64,000 nucleotides of DNA from Hyposmocoma kahamanoa (lineage: Eukaryota; Arthropoda; Insecta; Lepidoptera; Cosmopterigidae): assembly GCF_003589595.1 (NCBI RefSeq), contig NW_020654080.1:10815698-10879697 (forward strand), written 5' to 3'. Shown in pieces: positions 11,091-23,430 of the stretch. Each line of letters begins with the position of its first letter. Within the stretch, counting starts at the first letter, position 1. The translations under genes and the position numbers were made by a program. Under the pieces are notes generated by a model. That model did not search any database. It worked only from the letters and a program-made list of their open reading frames with translations, and was not told the origin of the DNA.

Positions 11091-12339
11091 GCTGACAAGT
11101 ATGGGAATTAGCTCAAATATGCTGCATTTTATCGCGAAGTGTGTTTACACTCGAGCGATAATGAGGACTATAACGTCTTAGTGGATGCCTTTTTACAGGG
11201 AATTGGAGTATATCCATTATATAGTTTTTAGCATTGTGTCTAAGCTGCGTTGACCCAATAAAATTGAGAAACGAAATGAATGAAAGTGTTACACTCGAAG
11301 ATTTTGACAGAATTAGATTGTGTGAATAATAAACATTAGGTCAGCGGCAAAACGTCGCGTCGCTTTCACAGAAACGCAGTGGCGGCGACGGCGAGTTACG
11401 TCAGAAGCAAAGTTGGCGGCGCGGGAGACCCGGAGGTTTGCCGATGTCACAAACGGGAACAATGGGTTCGACAGCGGAATTTAGCACGAGAGGTGACGAA
11501 ATACAATCCCGGCCGCGCTTTGCCTCGCGGCAGCTATGTAGGCCGGCTGACGTGCCGACTATTGATAGTGTTGCGGCGGCGACAACACGTAGCTATTAGG
11601 CGTGCATTGCACTCGCCAGATTTTCAGTAGTACATTTAGAATCGGCTGAATGTAGGATAAAGACCGCTTAGAAAACGAGCTGTGGCGATATGACAGCCGT
11701 TGATTTTCACGTAAGATGCAGCGCACCGCGGCAGCAATTACGGGCGCATTAATTATTAAAAATTCATTCGTTTACACTTGAGCCGGTTATTGTTCACGTA
11801 GCGAACTCACGCACTGCTATTGTGCAACGAAAATATTGCGTTGTATGAAATCAGCATTCGCTGCAGTGGACAGTGTTTGTCACCACAAATATTATATATG
11901 TATATGACAGCAATAGTTGCTTTGATTTTTACTATGTTTATTTGAATAGGTAACGCTACAAAATCATGTCTCCAGAAGGTTTTATGATGTACAACTATAA
12001 AGGAAAATTTTGATAACCTAAGATTTATTTATTACCCACCTACCGACATACTTAAAAATTTTGTAACCGTTATGAATATGAACCATAGGATATTTCTAGA
12101 TTCCGTAACAGATCGGTAATTGGTCGATTGCAATGTAGCGGCATGGACACGACCACACGGAGCATTCTTAGTCTATTTCCATCTCTGGTGCTAGATTCCG
12201 TTTAAAACATTGAATAATCCAAGGTCTGTTGAAAATAAAACGCAATAATGACACAGTCATCAAATTAATGGAATGTAAAGTCGTTTCAAATTGAGATCTC
12301 TGTCGTTATCAGAGTTTATCTCGCGCTCTGGTATGGTAT
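11091..12339. other. mixed stretch with one GC-rich island
   Basis: An island at about 11345-11630 (many gcggc and cgtc elements) contains an open frame of 83 codons with no recognisable domain. I regard it as a composition effect. The rest is AT-rich and featureless. No transposon is recognised. Confidence 0.35.
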
Positions 12340-12870
12340 GTCGTAAAGTGGGAACGCGGGCACCGGCACCAGCGCGGCAGGTATAGAGATAGAGCTAACA
12401 TTCCGCGGCTCTAACGGTGAGTTATTTCGCCGACCACACAGCGGCCGCGGCGTGAATGGCCGCGAGATGCAGCGGAGGCTGCAGCGTGCTCCGCAGCCTG
12501 CGCCCCCCGCGCTGCGTGCCGCCTCTCCGGCCCCGCGTCCCGCGCGCATTCCGCGCCGCGCCGCGCAGCTAGTCGCTTGCGCAACCTCAACCGCATTCCA
12601 TTCATAGCGGCGCGCAACTCGATAAGCGCACACAGCTCTTCGCCTACCGACCACCGGCCACCGCTCCGGCGTCGTCGTTGCTTGCTACCGCTCTGGCTTT
12701 CGTCTGCGCCGCACTCGTCTTCCCAGAATGGGAAAATGAGCGCGGTTTTTGAAATTTTAGAGCGTTACGCCGCATTTCCTCGTAAACGTTACGGCGGTGG
12801 TCGGTGTGAATTCCATCGGACGTTGACCCTTGCCGGCCGGCGTTGCTTTCTCCGGCGTGCTGTTTGCTAT
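12340..12870. promoter_or_regulatory. CpG-rich island, promoter-like
   Basis: One of the most CpG-rich segments of the window, with long runs of gcgcc and ccgcg. Overlapping open frames of 68-112 codons appear on both strands, as expected when stops are depleted by composition, and none shows a domain. GCATTCC occurs at 12546-12552 and 12593-12599. It could be a promoter with non-coding first exon or an enhancer. No TATA box or splice pattern is convincing enough to choose a strand. Confidence 0.4.
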
Positions 12871-13199
12871 TGGAACGAATCTATTAATTGGAGAAACTCA
12901 GTTCACACATGAACGTGGAAAGTGTAGATGAGCTTTAACCGCGAATCGATACAGCAGATCTACTGGAAGACGACCCCGATATACTTATCCATTCTTGTCT
13001 ATCGGCATAATTTCTTAGGTCGAGTGATAAGTCTCACAATGCAATTCCGCAGGTGCCTGTTCTTTGACGTAACAGTCATGCAAAATTGACATGGGGATTT
13101 CCCTGAGTAAAGCATATTTGTTGCTTTTAGTTACCAGCATCTCGCACTTTAGAAAGGAAGACAACAATGCTGCGGCGTTGAAGTGACCCATACAAGATG
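12871..13199. other. spacer between GC islands
   Basis: Moderate composition with no open frame and no repeat recognised. Confidence 0.4.
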
Positions 13200-13560
13200 C
13201 ACTAAGTTGCGAGCAGAGTTAGGGTCCGCCTGAGGCAGCGGCGCACAGCAGAATGGCACGGCACATCACTGCATTCCGCACCCCCCTCGTCCGCTAGTGA
13301 AATGTCACCAAACAGCATTCCGAAATATTTGAAACGACCTTTATGGCGCGAAAGAAAGTGGCCGGGGCAGGCGCGGGGTGCGGCGTGCGGAGAGGGGGCC
13401 TCGCGACCGTGGGACAGCGGCGCGCGCGCCAGTCGCACGCCGCCCCCGCCCGCGCGCGCGCCCCGCGCCTCCCGCATTCCAGTGCGCCTCCCTCCGAATT
13501 TATTCAGCAACGGGCCACGACTCAGCATAGCCGCCGAGATGAGACTGAGCTCTAGCTCCA
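13200..13560. promoter_or_regulatory. CpG-rich island with GCATTCC sites
   Basis: A very GC-rich core (13355-13490) is flanked by the unusual sequence aaacgacctttatggcgcg near 13330, which contains a posterior-Hox-like tttatggc. GCATTCC lies at 13271-13277, 13315-13321 and 13474-13480. Open frames of 145, 108 and 70 codons overlap on both strands. The 145-codon frame runs out into AT-rich sequence without any domain, so I do not call a gene. The regulatory role is inferred. Confidence 0.4.
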
Positions 13561-14089
13561 GAAAAGCTTTACAAGATCACATAACTCCACTGAACCTCAC
13601 TACAATCTTGATGTTAACTATTTCTCCATCAAGAATTGCGGTAGTTTTAACAATTTTGAAATATGACATTGAAAATTTAATAACAATGATGTTCGTCATC
13701 AATACCTTATCCAGAGTTTGCACTTCTGATTCATGTTAGAGAAATACTTCAAGGGGTACAGACAGCTTTTGTGTTGATTCGGAAAATAATATTTTTATTT
13801 CATGATTTAAGGTCATAAACTTTCAGTTTTCGTATGAAATGCCGACGAATCGTCTAGACAAAACACCGGCCGGTGTATATTGGTTAGATACTTATGTGTA
13901 ACATGTTTAATGTTAGGGTAATAAATATTTTGTATTTGGTGTCTCCCGTGTCAGCATGGTGGACTATCTAATTAAAGAAGACCCAGTAGTGAGACCTTTG
14001 GTTAATTTAAAAGAATAGTTATTTGAAAGAATCGTTGCAATTATAGTAGATAATTTGGCATAGGTTTTGCAAGTAAGTATGGGAAATCG
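13561..14089. other. AT-rich spacer
   Basis: No gene or repeat recognised. A 14 bp palindrome (acaccggccggtgt) lies at 13863-13876. Confidence 0.4.
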
Positions 14090-14450
14090 CAGCTTACGAA
14101 GTGGGCAGCTAGCGGCGCGGTGGCGGCAGCGTCGCAAATAGCCCGTGACGCGGCGGGCGCTGCACTTTTGCGCGGTCATGTGCCCGGCGCCGCGGCCAGA
14201 CGCTAGTAATCGGCCCTCTATTTAAAAACGTCGCCGACGCTGGCGGCGGGGAATGCGCGACAATGCACGCGCGTCAACGACCGCTCATAGCGGAAGCTAC
14301 ACACTTCCAGCCCGGAAATGCTGCGCCTTAAGAGACCGCTGCTATTTATAGCTGCGTAAGCGCAGGGTGGCGGATGCGCCCGTTCACACCAGCGCACGCG
14401 GTGGACGCGCTGTGCCAGTGCGCGGCTTTAGAATCGAACGATAGAAACGT
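14090..14450. promoter_or_regulatory. GC-rich island with MEF2/TATA-like site
   Basis: GC-rich sequence with repeated gcggc and gcgcg. CTATTTATAG at 14342-14351 fits the MEF2 consensus. On the minus strand the same bases read CTATAAATAG, which fits a TATA box. GGAATGC lies at 14250-14256. No coding frame is supported. Confidence 0.35.
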
Positions 14451-16029
14451 TCGTCACGAGGTACATTTAGCGAAGCTTTACATTTTCAAATAGAATTGCA
14501 GATAAGGTTTTGCTTGGCTGCGTTGTATCATAAACTTCTGCAACTTTTTAAGAAGCACTGTCATCGTAGAAAGTTTGCTCGATACCGTTAGGCGATCGCT
14601 GACATTTTCTTAGGCACCATCTAGCTAGGGCGCTCTCATCTTAAATCATGATGTGGATATAAATTCTGTCGTTAAAAGACATACTTGGGTTCACATAGTG
14701 TTCTCGTATAAGTTGCCTGAATTTTGTGGATGTAACGCATGGACCTTCAAAAATAGGTAATAACTTAATCGGTGGTGAAGCGGCGGCGGTTCCCAGCGTG
14801 TTTCGTTCCGCTGTCGCGCACTTTCCTCATTAACGAATAACCAAGCAAAGAAAGCACAAGGCTCACCGGAGATAAGGTCAATAAATGCGCGCTTTCGTGG
14901 TTCATAATTAATAAATTAAATATCGCGGCAATTTCAAAATATAATTGTATAAACTAATTCTAATAAAACGACGTTTTATATATATAGTGCATTGGCAGTA
15001 TTGCGTACTCATTCAATTATCGACGTGCTCACTCGTAACTAATCAGAACCACGTTCGAGCTTCCTGAAATATATAATCTTCTTCTCTCCAGATAGAAAAC
15101 CCGTAACCCACGATTAATGAATTTATAACATATATTATTTATTAATGTGTCATTAATGATATTTATATGCAAACATTGTTTGATATCAGTTCCGGATATT
15201 TCGGGGCTGTTTATTGGGTAGTTAGTATGATGACGACGAGGCGCGTTAAGCCGGCGACATAAGTTTCCCCCGTTAATAGCTGCTACGTGCTCATAACGCG
15301 CGTCTCGCATAATAATATACTATAATTAACTCTACCGTTTTACATTTTTGTATAGCTAATGACGGTTGTGTATTTTACGCTTTTGACAATAAAAATACCC
15401 TCATTGATTATGCCTATACATATATTGCAAATTCATATTGAAAGTGACCGTTCAAAGGTCCGTTTTTGCACGTCGTAGCACGCTACGCAAACAGCTACGA
15501 GATTTGTACCGGCTCCAGAGATAGTATTTTAAAACACTGTTTTTTATTGCATTGAGTTTTTCGGCTTTCGACGCTGTTTAAATCAATAATACTGTTTTTC
15601 ATAATTCATTAATCATTATACTCTCTAATTTAATGAATTCATATAAATATTCTTTCATGGACAAATAATAAAGATTAAAAGCAATACTTTAGCAATATAA
15701 TAAAGTCTACGTCACATTTCCAATGCTTGCTCGCTGCACTTATTTACACGGAATATACATTCCTTACGGCAGATCGTATTACAGCAGTATCGCTTGCAAA
15801 AAAAAAACATATTGTTTACTGTTTCTCACATAAGAATGTAAGTAGACAAGCAAATTTTTGTACACCATTCTATATACACGTGTAACCATGACATCATTTT
15901 GATACGATCTTGTAGGGTTGATATTATTTAATACTATTATTATAAACACTGAAATGTAAAAAAAAAAATTAAAATTCTTACATAGAGAACTAGTAATCTT
16001 CACCCGCCACCTCTACGTAGTCAGCAATT
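14451..16029. other. mostly AT-rich, no gene seen
   Basis: Contains a short GC-richer patch at 14770-14830 (gaagcggcggcggttcc) and otherwise AT-rich sequence with A-runs near 15960. No transposon is recognised. The minus-strand open frames at 15029-15310 and 15779-16003 show no domain. Confidence 0.4.
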
Positions 16030-17085
16030 GGTTTGATCATAGGTATGTCAGGTGTAAAGCGCGAGAGTTATCGAGTGTCGCGTCTGGACCTAGATTCCGG
16101 CTATTGTTTTGTTCGGCAGCGGGGCGCGCGGCGGTGGCGCCAAGGCGCGGCGCCCGCATGTTTTATTCAAAGCGCAAGCGCAGGCCACGACCTGCGCCGC
16201 CCCCCGAATTTACTTACACCCCCCTCCCCCCTCTCCACCATTCGCTGCCTCTAATTACAAACATGACCGACTTTACACTGTCACGATTATTTCGATTATC
16301 GCCACAAGTTGCCACAATAGAAATGTCCGACACGTTTGATTAAGTAAACCACAATTAACATATACCTAAGTAATTAACAACGAGTTCAGTTTTTTAATTA
16401 GTCGTTTACTTAACTAGCCCAGTGTTGGCCTGAATAAAGTTATTGATGAGTTCAGTGTTTTCATATAAAATGTTCATGAGCTAGTGAAAGGCAAAAGTGT
16501 GAGTGAGGACAGGAAAGGGCGCGAGTGGGACGCGGGCGGGGGCGCGATGCCGTGTCGGTCGGGTGTCGGCTCAGATGTCGCGGAATCGTCCATTGTGTGC
16601 GCCCGCGCCGGGGAACGGGTCAAGGTCTCGCCGGCGCCTACCTGGCGTCCAGGTCTCTGTCACATTGCAAATCACCTCATCACCAGCTCGACTCTACATA
16701 CTAATGTAAGACATACGTATTACATGTTGCCATAAACAAGGTCGCCTTTTTTGGATATCTACTTGTCGTATTTTTGTTCTAATGGTTAAGTAAATATTTC
16801 AGCGTACGACTTCCGTGAAGATAAAGCCAGAAAAACTGAGAAAATTAGACTGAGAGAGTTATAGAGCAATTGCTTTTCATTGCGCAAAAGTTTGAGTTTG
16901 TTTTCAGTGTCAAAGCTATGTGGTTAGGCGGGCGGTCCCTGAAATTGAGCACAAGCACAGTGCAGTCACTAGCCGCGCACTGAGCGAGATGTGAGGCTCA
17001 GTTAGGTGCGAAGGTCAACGCCCGATAAGGTTTGTAAGCCGACCACTAGTTTCCCGCGGTTCTGTCGTCACCCGACCTGCGTTAA
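16030..17085. promoter_or_regulatory. three GC-rich islands
   Basis: Islands lie at about 16055-16250, 16490-16660 and 16915-17080, separated by AT-rich sequence. The second ends with cctggcgtccagg, which contains a donor-like CCAG|GTAGGC when read on the minus strand. I could not match it to an open exon. Overlapping short open frames in all phases are explained by low stop density. Confidence 0.3.
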
Positions 17086-17589
17086 ATATGCTCTGCAATT
17101 ACTTACCTACATACGTACAATTACATGACTGATAATGATAAACAAACTTTGTCTCTAGTGCACGCGACGGTATAATTGTGTTCGAGAATTTATTGTGCCA
17201 CTCTACCGCGCTTAGCAACACTTAAAATGACACTTCACGCAATTCCTTTCCAGGAGGGTTTCACTTTACAGTTTTTTTATGGAAATTCGGGGGCCGTACG
17301 GGCTTTGAATTCGGACAGGAATAAAAACTATTTTGACAAATGTATTTTGTTGTTGTTTTCTAATTGGGCTACTTCACAGTTCAACAATTTCAGTTACTTG
17401 AACTCAATTCCAACATTTTATGACTATCATTTTTTTACTAAGAAACGCACGGTAAAAAGGAAAAAAAAACCCTAAAAGCAACGACATATAGGTGACATTC
17501 ATTTATATATGTATAATAAGGAGAAAAGATCTGTACTAAATAGTATTCAAAAGGGCTTGTTGAACGAATGGGGGCACCGAAAAAGGGTT
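17086..17589. other. AT-rich spacer
   Basis: Includes a 99-codon open frame (17176-17475) rich in F, N and K with a lysine-rich end. It lacks a recognisable domain and coding-like composition. Nothing else is seen. Confidence 0.35.
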
Positions 17590-17780
17590 TATTTTGGCCG
17601 TTTTCAGCGAGGTGCGACGCAAGCGCGAGAGAGGGGCGGGGGCACTATCGGCGCGGGCGCAAGGTGCACCTTATCGCGCCATTGTTCGCGCCGACAGATT
17701 TATAACTTCCCTTTGCCCTCAATAAGGGCCCGTGACCTGCGTGCGCACCTAAACAACACAAATGCTCGCATTAGACTGTT
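17590..17780. promoter_or_regulatory. short GC-rich island
   Basis: GC-rich block (gcgagagaggggcggggg, then gcgcgggcgcaaggtg) in AT-rich surroundings. No coding or repeat signature, so its function is unknown. Confidence 0.25.
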
Positions 17781-19789
17781 TACTGACGCTCCATTTCGGG
17801 TTTAATACACAATCGGTGCATAAACAAGTTCAGTTCATCGCCGGAAATGCGTGAAAGGGTATTGGAATTTGTGATATTTTGTTGATTTTTTGCATAATGT
17901 CATCCCTTGGAAACTGTATTTCATTTCCGATGACTGAACGTTCATGTCACAAGATAGACAACTTACAAAGTAAGGAAGACTACTTACCGAGTAATACAGA
18001 TTATTGGTCGCCAAACACATCATTTCAGTTAACGAAGATCGGGTCCTTTTAGCAAAGAGTGAGGAAGAAAGTTGACACTGGAGTGTTTCGTCACCGCAAC
18101 TGAAAATCCAAAACAAAGGTCTAATTGAGATTAGGATATGTAAATTCATAACTCTGAGGTTTGGAATGGGAGTGATAGGAGGTTCATTATAATACGGAGA
18201 AGAAGTTAATGACAATCGTAATGCATTGCAGTTGAAAACTAAATATGAAGGGACTAAAAGCTATTTTTCCACTACCGCCAAGTCTTAGTATTAAAGATTT
18301 CTAGTCAGTTGAAATTTTCCACAGTACATTATAATTGTTGCATTAGACAATCAGTGAGAATTATGATTTATTACGACATTATTTATTTTTGTGTGCGAAA
18401 ATGTTGTATTATTTAGGCAATTAATTATTTTCCCGTGGGTACGGCACACAGCTCAGTTAATATTAGTGATAAATAGGTATTGAAAGAATAGACATTGTTT
18501 TATTTCAATTGCACCTATGTTGAATTAATGGTACAGTCAAAAGCACATCAAGCTTCTCACTTTACTTTGGCTGGGTCACTCTTATCGAAGTCGGCATAGT
18601 GTTGAATTTAATTCTTGTGTCAAGCATAACGTGCTCATGACTTTGTACAGTGAAATAAGCATCATGCGATTCTCTTTATGAATGTATAGGTTAAAAGAAA
18701 AACGAAGTCGATGGAAAATATTGATACTGTTATTTGGTCAATAAAGTTGTCAAGTTAACAGTGAAACTTGAGTTGAGATTAACTGAGTGTTGGGTTAAGT
18801 TGATTTAACTGTGTATTATTGACCACAAGTGTTCGAGATGTTGACAAGAACGCACATAAACACTATGATTAAAACAATAATTAACATTTTCAAAATTACG
18901 TAGTATGTCTACGAATTCTGGTCGTTAGGTATTATCTTGTCAAGTTATTAACAGCAATATATTTGGGCCTTTTTAAATATTTATGTTTTATATATAAATA
19001 AAAATAAAAATTTAAATGTCATTTGTCATCATCATTTCGATAAAATGTCATTTCGATATAAAAACCCCGACCGTGATACTTCAAAAATTATATAAACGTC
19101 GCTCTACATTGAACTTTCTTTTGTTCTTATTTCAGAAAATATGAAAGAAATTTAATAGATATTGTGCAACAGCTTTGTGGTCCTTTCACCATGCCGACTC
19201 AGTGGAGCGTGAAACTCTGCTTAATACCACTATTCAGCTAAAGCTTTTAGGCCATCCCTTCTTGTTTAATTTTGTAACAATTAGTTACTACGTGGATTAA
19301 ACCGATGTACTTTCAAGAGAATTTTATATTTTTGGAAATTATAGCAACTCTATGTCATAATTGACCGATCCTGTTGTACCAATACTAGTTACAATTATTT
19401 TGAATATTTTTTTTCGTGATAGACCTTTTTTGGAATTTAATTGAATTTTTTAAATACATGAATTCACATATATCTCTAATTTTTAATTTTGCCAAATTAT
19501 TTATAACAAATCTTAAACGTTAATATTCTATATAGTATATTCATTCGTATTTGTAGAAGTCGTTGTCCTTTTTGACTCTTTCACCGTGCTAGCGAGCTCA
19601 ACCGTGAAGCTCGAACTAGTCGGACGCATCACGACAAGGTACTGTTTCCCCTAATTATATGAATAATTAATAATATGTCTATTAAAAACGTGTGGTCTTT
19701 ACATTACGTCATGCACTGAAAAAGAATCAGCTGGAAGATACTCGTTTCTATATAATTGTAGTGAGTGGGAGAATGTGTCTATGAATAGC
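17781..19789. other. AT-rich 2 kb, no gene supported
   Basis: A 126-codon minus-strand frame (17835-18215) is the longest non-transposon frame in an AT-rich part, but it shows no domain. A pyrimidine tract with AG near 19112-19135 resembles a splice acceptor without a partner. Blocks near 19175 and 19577 both read ctttcaccrtgc. No transposon is recognised. Confidence 0.35.
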
Positions 19790-20880
19790 GAGTGACGTCA
19801 CGAGCACGACACCGACGATGACATGTAAATGGTTGGGTGGTATGTGGCGCGGGCGCAGGCGCGTGGGGCACTGGCTGGCGGTCGCGTAATGATTCGCGCC
19901 CGACGTTCCCAGCCTCGCCGGTCGATCGACGCCCTAAGATAAGCCCTTCTCCTGTACGAAATCCAAATAAGCCATTTCCTTGGAACTCTCACAAGGGAAC
20001 CGCTCCTGTGAAAAAAATGACCAAAACCTTACAAAAAGGCCGTGACTAAGGCGGGAGCACGAAATAAGAATAGTCCCAGTTCTGGGAAGGCTCGGCGCCG
20101 GTGTAGTCTTTACATCCTTTATAATGATCGTTTTTTATGGAGCGACCCTTAATGGCTTATCGTGGAGCTAAGAATACTGGTGCGGTGCAAGACGTGTGTA
20201 GTGGCTTACTATGGATGAGCGGAAATCCACAATCAGTTAGAGGTTTACAGCAGAGATTATGCGCAGACGGAAGCGACGCGCGTTGAATGCGATCGTGAAT
20301 GACGAAACTGCCGCACTCATAAGTGCGGATACAATAGTTAATGATTGACCAATTTAGTAATATGACATTTGCATACCGCTCTCTGTCCGGCCTACACGCT
20401 GACGGTGGCGGCGCAACGTGATGTAATTCACAGCAACACGGTCAAATGAATGGAGAGCTTGCAGAGGCGAGCTAGGTTGCGGCTCGAGGGATATGTCCCT
20501 CGGTGAGAGGAAGCGCCGCGAAGGAAATGCTTATGAAATCTGCGCCCACGCGGCTTGTTTTGCACCGGAAGCGGAGGCGCACCACGCACTCCGACTGCGA
20601 ACAGCTCAGGGTTTTGGCGGTTAGTAGGCGGCGTGCGTGTCCGAAAAGTGTCACTGAGACATACGGTGCAAACGTCGATTAAAGTGACGGTTGTTTTATG
20701 AAATTGCAATTTGTTATGGGGCAAAGGTTGGTTGAAGCGTGGAAGGGCGCGCGGGGGCGGCCGCGCTTGCGTCGACCGACAGCTACGTCACAGAGCCGAG
20801 TGAGTGAGATGCTGTGAGTCAGTAGCGGCAGGCACACGTGTCGTGACGTCTCTCCCACCTGACTCATCTGTCATCGCGAG
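19790..20880. promoter_or_regulatory. GC-rich islands with CRE, AP-1 and E-box sites
   Basis: A perfect CRE palindrome TGACGTCA lies at 19793-19800 at the start of the first island. The second island (about 20230-20880) ends in a motif cluster: TGAGTCA 20815-20821, CACGTG 20835-20840, TGACGTC 20844-20850 and TGACTCA 20860-20866. Several short frames run on both strands (for example minus 20428-20724) without domains. I interpret the block as regulatory on motif density alone. Confidence 0.4.
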
Positions 20881-22539
20881 TTCACTCTAATGTAGGATAG
20901 ACAATGTTATTTATGGGCTTTTCTGCCTTCTCATATGACGATGGTGGCCGATCAAGTTTTAAGTGGTTGGGCCACTAAGAAATTACTAACACAGGACAGT
21001 GGGTGGCCAGTGGAAATTAGGAACAAATTGCAAAATGTGTGTACCTGTAATTATTAGAAAGCATATGGTGTATGGTTTAAAAAATTATGTGAAAATGACA
21101 TTTGTCTAGATATTTTAAAATGAACATTAAATATATTAAAGTGAAAAAGTATGTATGTTGACTACATTAGTGATCGAGTAGGAAGTTAAAATGTGGCAAT
21201 ACAAACACGGTAACAGCTGTGAAGGATAATTCATACTACGCAGTTGTTTAGTAATCTATTTTGAAAGAATTTTTAGGACATAAAACGAGAAAGACTTAAG
21301 GGTTTCGTTTGTTATTTACCATTATAATCGTTAATTTTAGATATTCCGATATTTTAATTGAACAGGAATTTTCTATTTTGCGTAAATAGTAAATCTTTGC
21401 TATTCATTGAAAAAACCTAAAATACAATTATTTATTACAGTACCATAAAAAAGTAAAAATAATGCACGATGAATTTCAACGAATTCTATGGCTAAACAAT
21501 AGTCAAGAAATATAAATAGACAATTGACAGATGTAACAACGAGATAGCGATGTGATGTGACGCGCGAAAAAATTGCGCGAAAATTTCGCGGAGAAAGTAA
21601 CTTCTAGTCGACTATAGTTTACTCAAAAGAGTATCAAAACGGAAATATGTCAAAAGTTATCATTTATTATATAAAATTGACTAAGAAGCATTGTTTAGCA
21701 GGTATTTAAAAAAAAAAAGAAAATTTAAGAAAGAGATTTAGTGTATCACAGTTGTCATATTATCAGTAGAAGATAAGTCATAGTATCAGATACCTTTCGA
21801 CCGCGACTGTATTCGTGGTTTGTTAAAGAATATTTCCAATTACTAAAGCGATTTCAAAGTGAAATAGGTGTGACATCCGATGTAGAAAAGGAACACATGT
21901 AGTGGAATAAGCCCCCAGACGTCACGCTCTGGTGACGTACTTACGTCCTGTCGGCGACGACGCGACCGCGACGTTCTGTCGCTGCCAGCGGTACACCTTA
22001 TTGTTTTACAATGTTATCCACATTATATGTTGCTTATTCAGACTACTGCAAAAACTATTTTCATAGGAAATCTCGAACAGGTGTTTATTATCTTTACTTA
22101 TCTATTTATTAGATGAATTTCTACATCTTTTAGAACTACCCTCAACTTGTAAATTCTGTTACAATGCTTTTGATTTTACCATATTTTAAATGTAGATAGT
22201 TAATGATAGTGCTGAATGCTTATGTTCTATATTGAGATTATTGTTAGGAAAAATTGCAAAGTGCAAAATAAAATAGGTAGCAAAAATTATAATCTAATCT
22301 TACGCTACTAGAAGTAACATTCCATTGATTGAGATTGTAATCACTGTTTTATCACTTTCCACAACATTTTCACAGTTGGACGTTTAGCAACGGTTGAATG
22401 GTCACTTATGTTTCCAGCACACAGCACGAAGTCCGGTTTTAGGTCGCGGCGGACGCTCACTAAACAACTTGATAATACGAAAAGAAGTCATAGGTTACGA
22501 TGTTATCGAGGAGACATGAATATTCGAAGAAGTGAGGGT
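20881..22539. other. AT-rich stretch, no gene seen
   Basis: No repeat family or coding motif recognised. A small GC patch at about 21915-21990 contains two gacgtcac/ggtgacg elements. An aattgcgcgaaaatttcgcgg segment near 21571 is E2F-like. Confidence 0.4.
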
Positions 22540-23430
22540 CACGAGTGAACGAACGGTCACCGCAGCACCGCGCCGCGGCGTGAATGGAACGACCGACATT
22601 TTATGAATCGAGAGCCGTCGCTCATTGACCTGACCGAGTTGAGTGCCGACGGTGTGCGTGCACGCACCACTGTCGCCTCGGGGTCCTCAGCTTTAACCCA
22701 CACGGCTCGTGCCGGTTCCGGTCTTGGCGGAAGTGACGTTCCGACTGAAATCGAACATGGCGGCGCGCGCGCAGGAAGTGCGCAGCTTACCTATCGGGAC
22801 GTCTCCGCAAGCGGCGGCCTGCGCCCGATCACCGATGCCGTGCCACCGCATTATGCTGTGTAAACGAGCCCGCATGCGTCTCGACCGGTATCCGTAAAAG
22901 TGCGCGCGAACACTAACTTGCGAATAAATTATTAGCGCTGTTATCTAAAAATATTCGTGTGCGACGCAAAGCACTCGGAGCCCGCAGGCTGCGAGCGCAG
23001 TCGATGCGGTGTCACACACACGAACTGTTGCCCCGCCGCGGGGAGACTGATGAGGGCAGGCCACTCCAGTGCCGGCAACGGCTCCGCGGCGCACGCGCAA
23101 GCCGCCAGCCGTCCCTCTCTACGAACGGTGCTCGTCGTTGGAGCAAGCAGTGCCACAGCAACTCATTATCACAACGCCGACTCGTGAACACCAATAAACC
23201 GCGGAGTAGGGACAAAATATTCGTTCGACCTTCACTTTACGCACACGAACGAGCGCGTCGATCTCGACATGAACCACACATGCGCGCGGGCTTGCGAATT
23301 GCTAGCCGCAGCGCCCCGCGTGTGCTACTTTTGATAATTTTTTACAGAAAACTGACATGCAGCGTCGTCGTGGCTACGTCGCGCCCACCCGCCACGTGCT
23401 CCTTCCACCATACCAATCGCCAAACTTAAC
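22540..23430. promoter_or_regulatory. GC-rich island with ETS/CRE and YY1-like motifs
   Basis: The core at 22728-22780 has CGGAAGTGACGTT (an ETS site overlapping a CRE half) followed by aacatggcggcg (YY1/Pho-like) and a second ETS core caggaagtg. Such combinations are common in broad, TATA-less promoters. Open frames of 60-156 codons occur on both strands (22603-22863, 22959-23429 and others), and none has a domain. A transcript start here is plausible, but the strand is undecided. Confidence 0.4.

Noticed and set aside
12271..12290. tggaatgtaaag, matching the 5' part of miR-1
   Set aside because: Only 12 nt match, the rest differs, and no complementary arm that would form a precursor hairpin lies upstream.
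12316..12912. Overlapping 68-112 codon frames on both strands
   Set aside because: All lie in a CpG-rich island and are rich in A, R and G, as composition alone predicts.
13302..13739. 145-codon plus-strand open frame
   Set aside because: It crosses from a CpG-rich island into AT-rich sequence, overlaps equally long frames on the opposite strand, and shows no domain. Low stop density explains it.
17835..18215. 126-codon minus-strand open frame
   Set aside because: No recognisable domain, signal or codon pattern. A frame of this length is expected by chance in 64 kb over six frames.
19112..19140. Splice-acceptor-like tract
   Set aside because: A pyrimidine run plus AG exists, but no open exon or matching donor could be linked to it.
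22959..23429. 156-codon plus-strand open frame
   Set aside because: Overlaps other frames in all phases, is arginine- and serine-rich from GC content, and has no domain.
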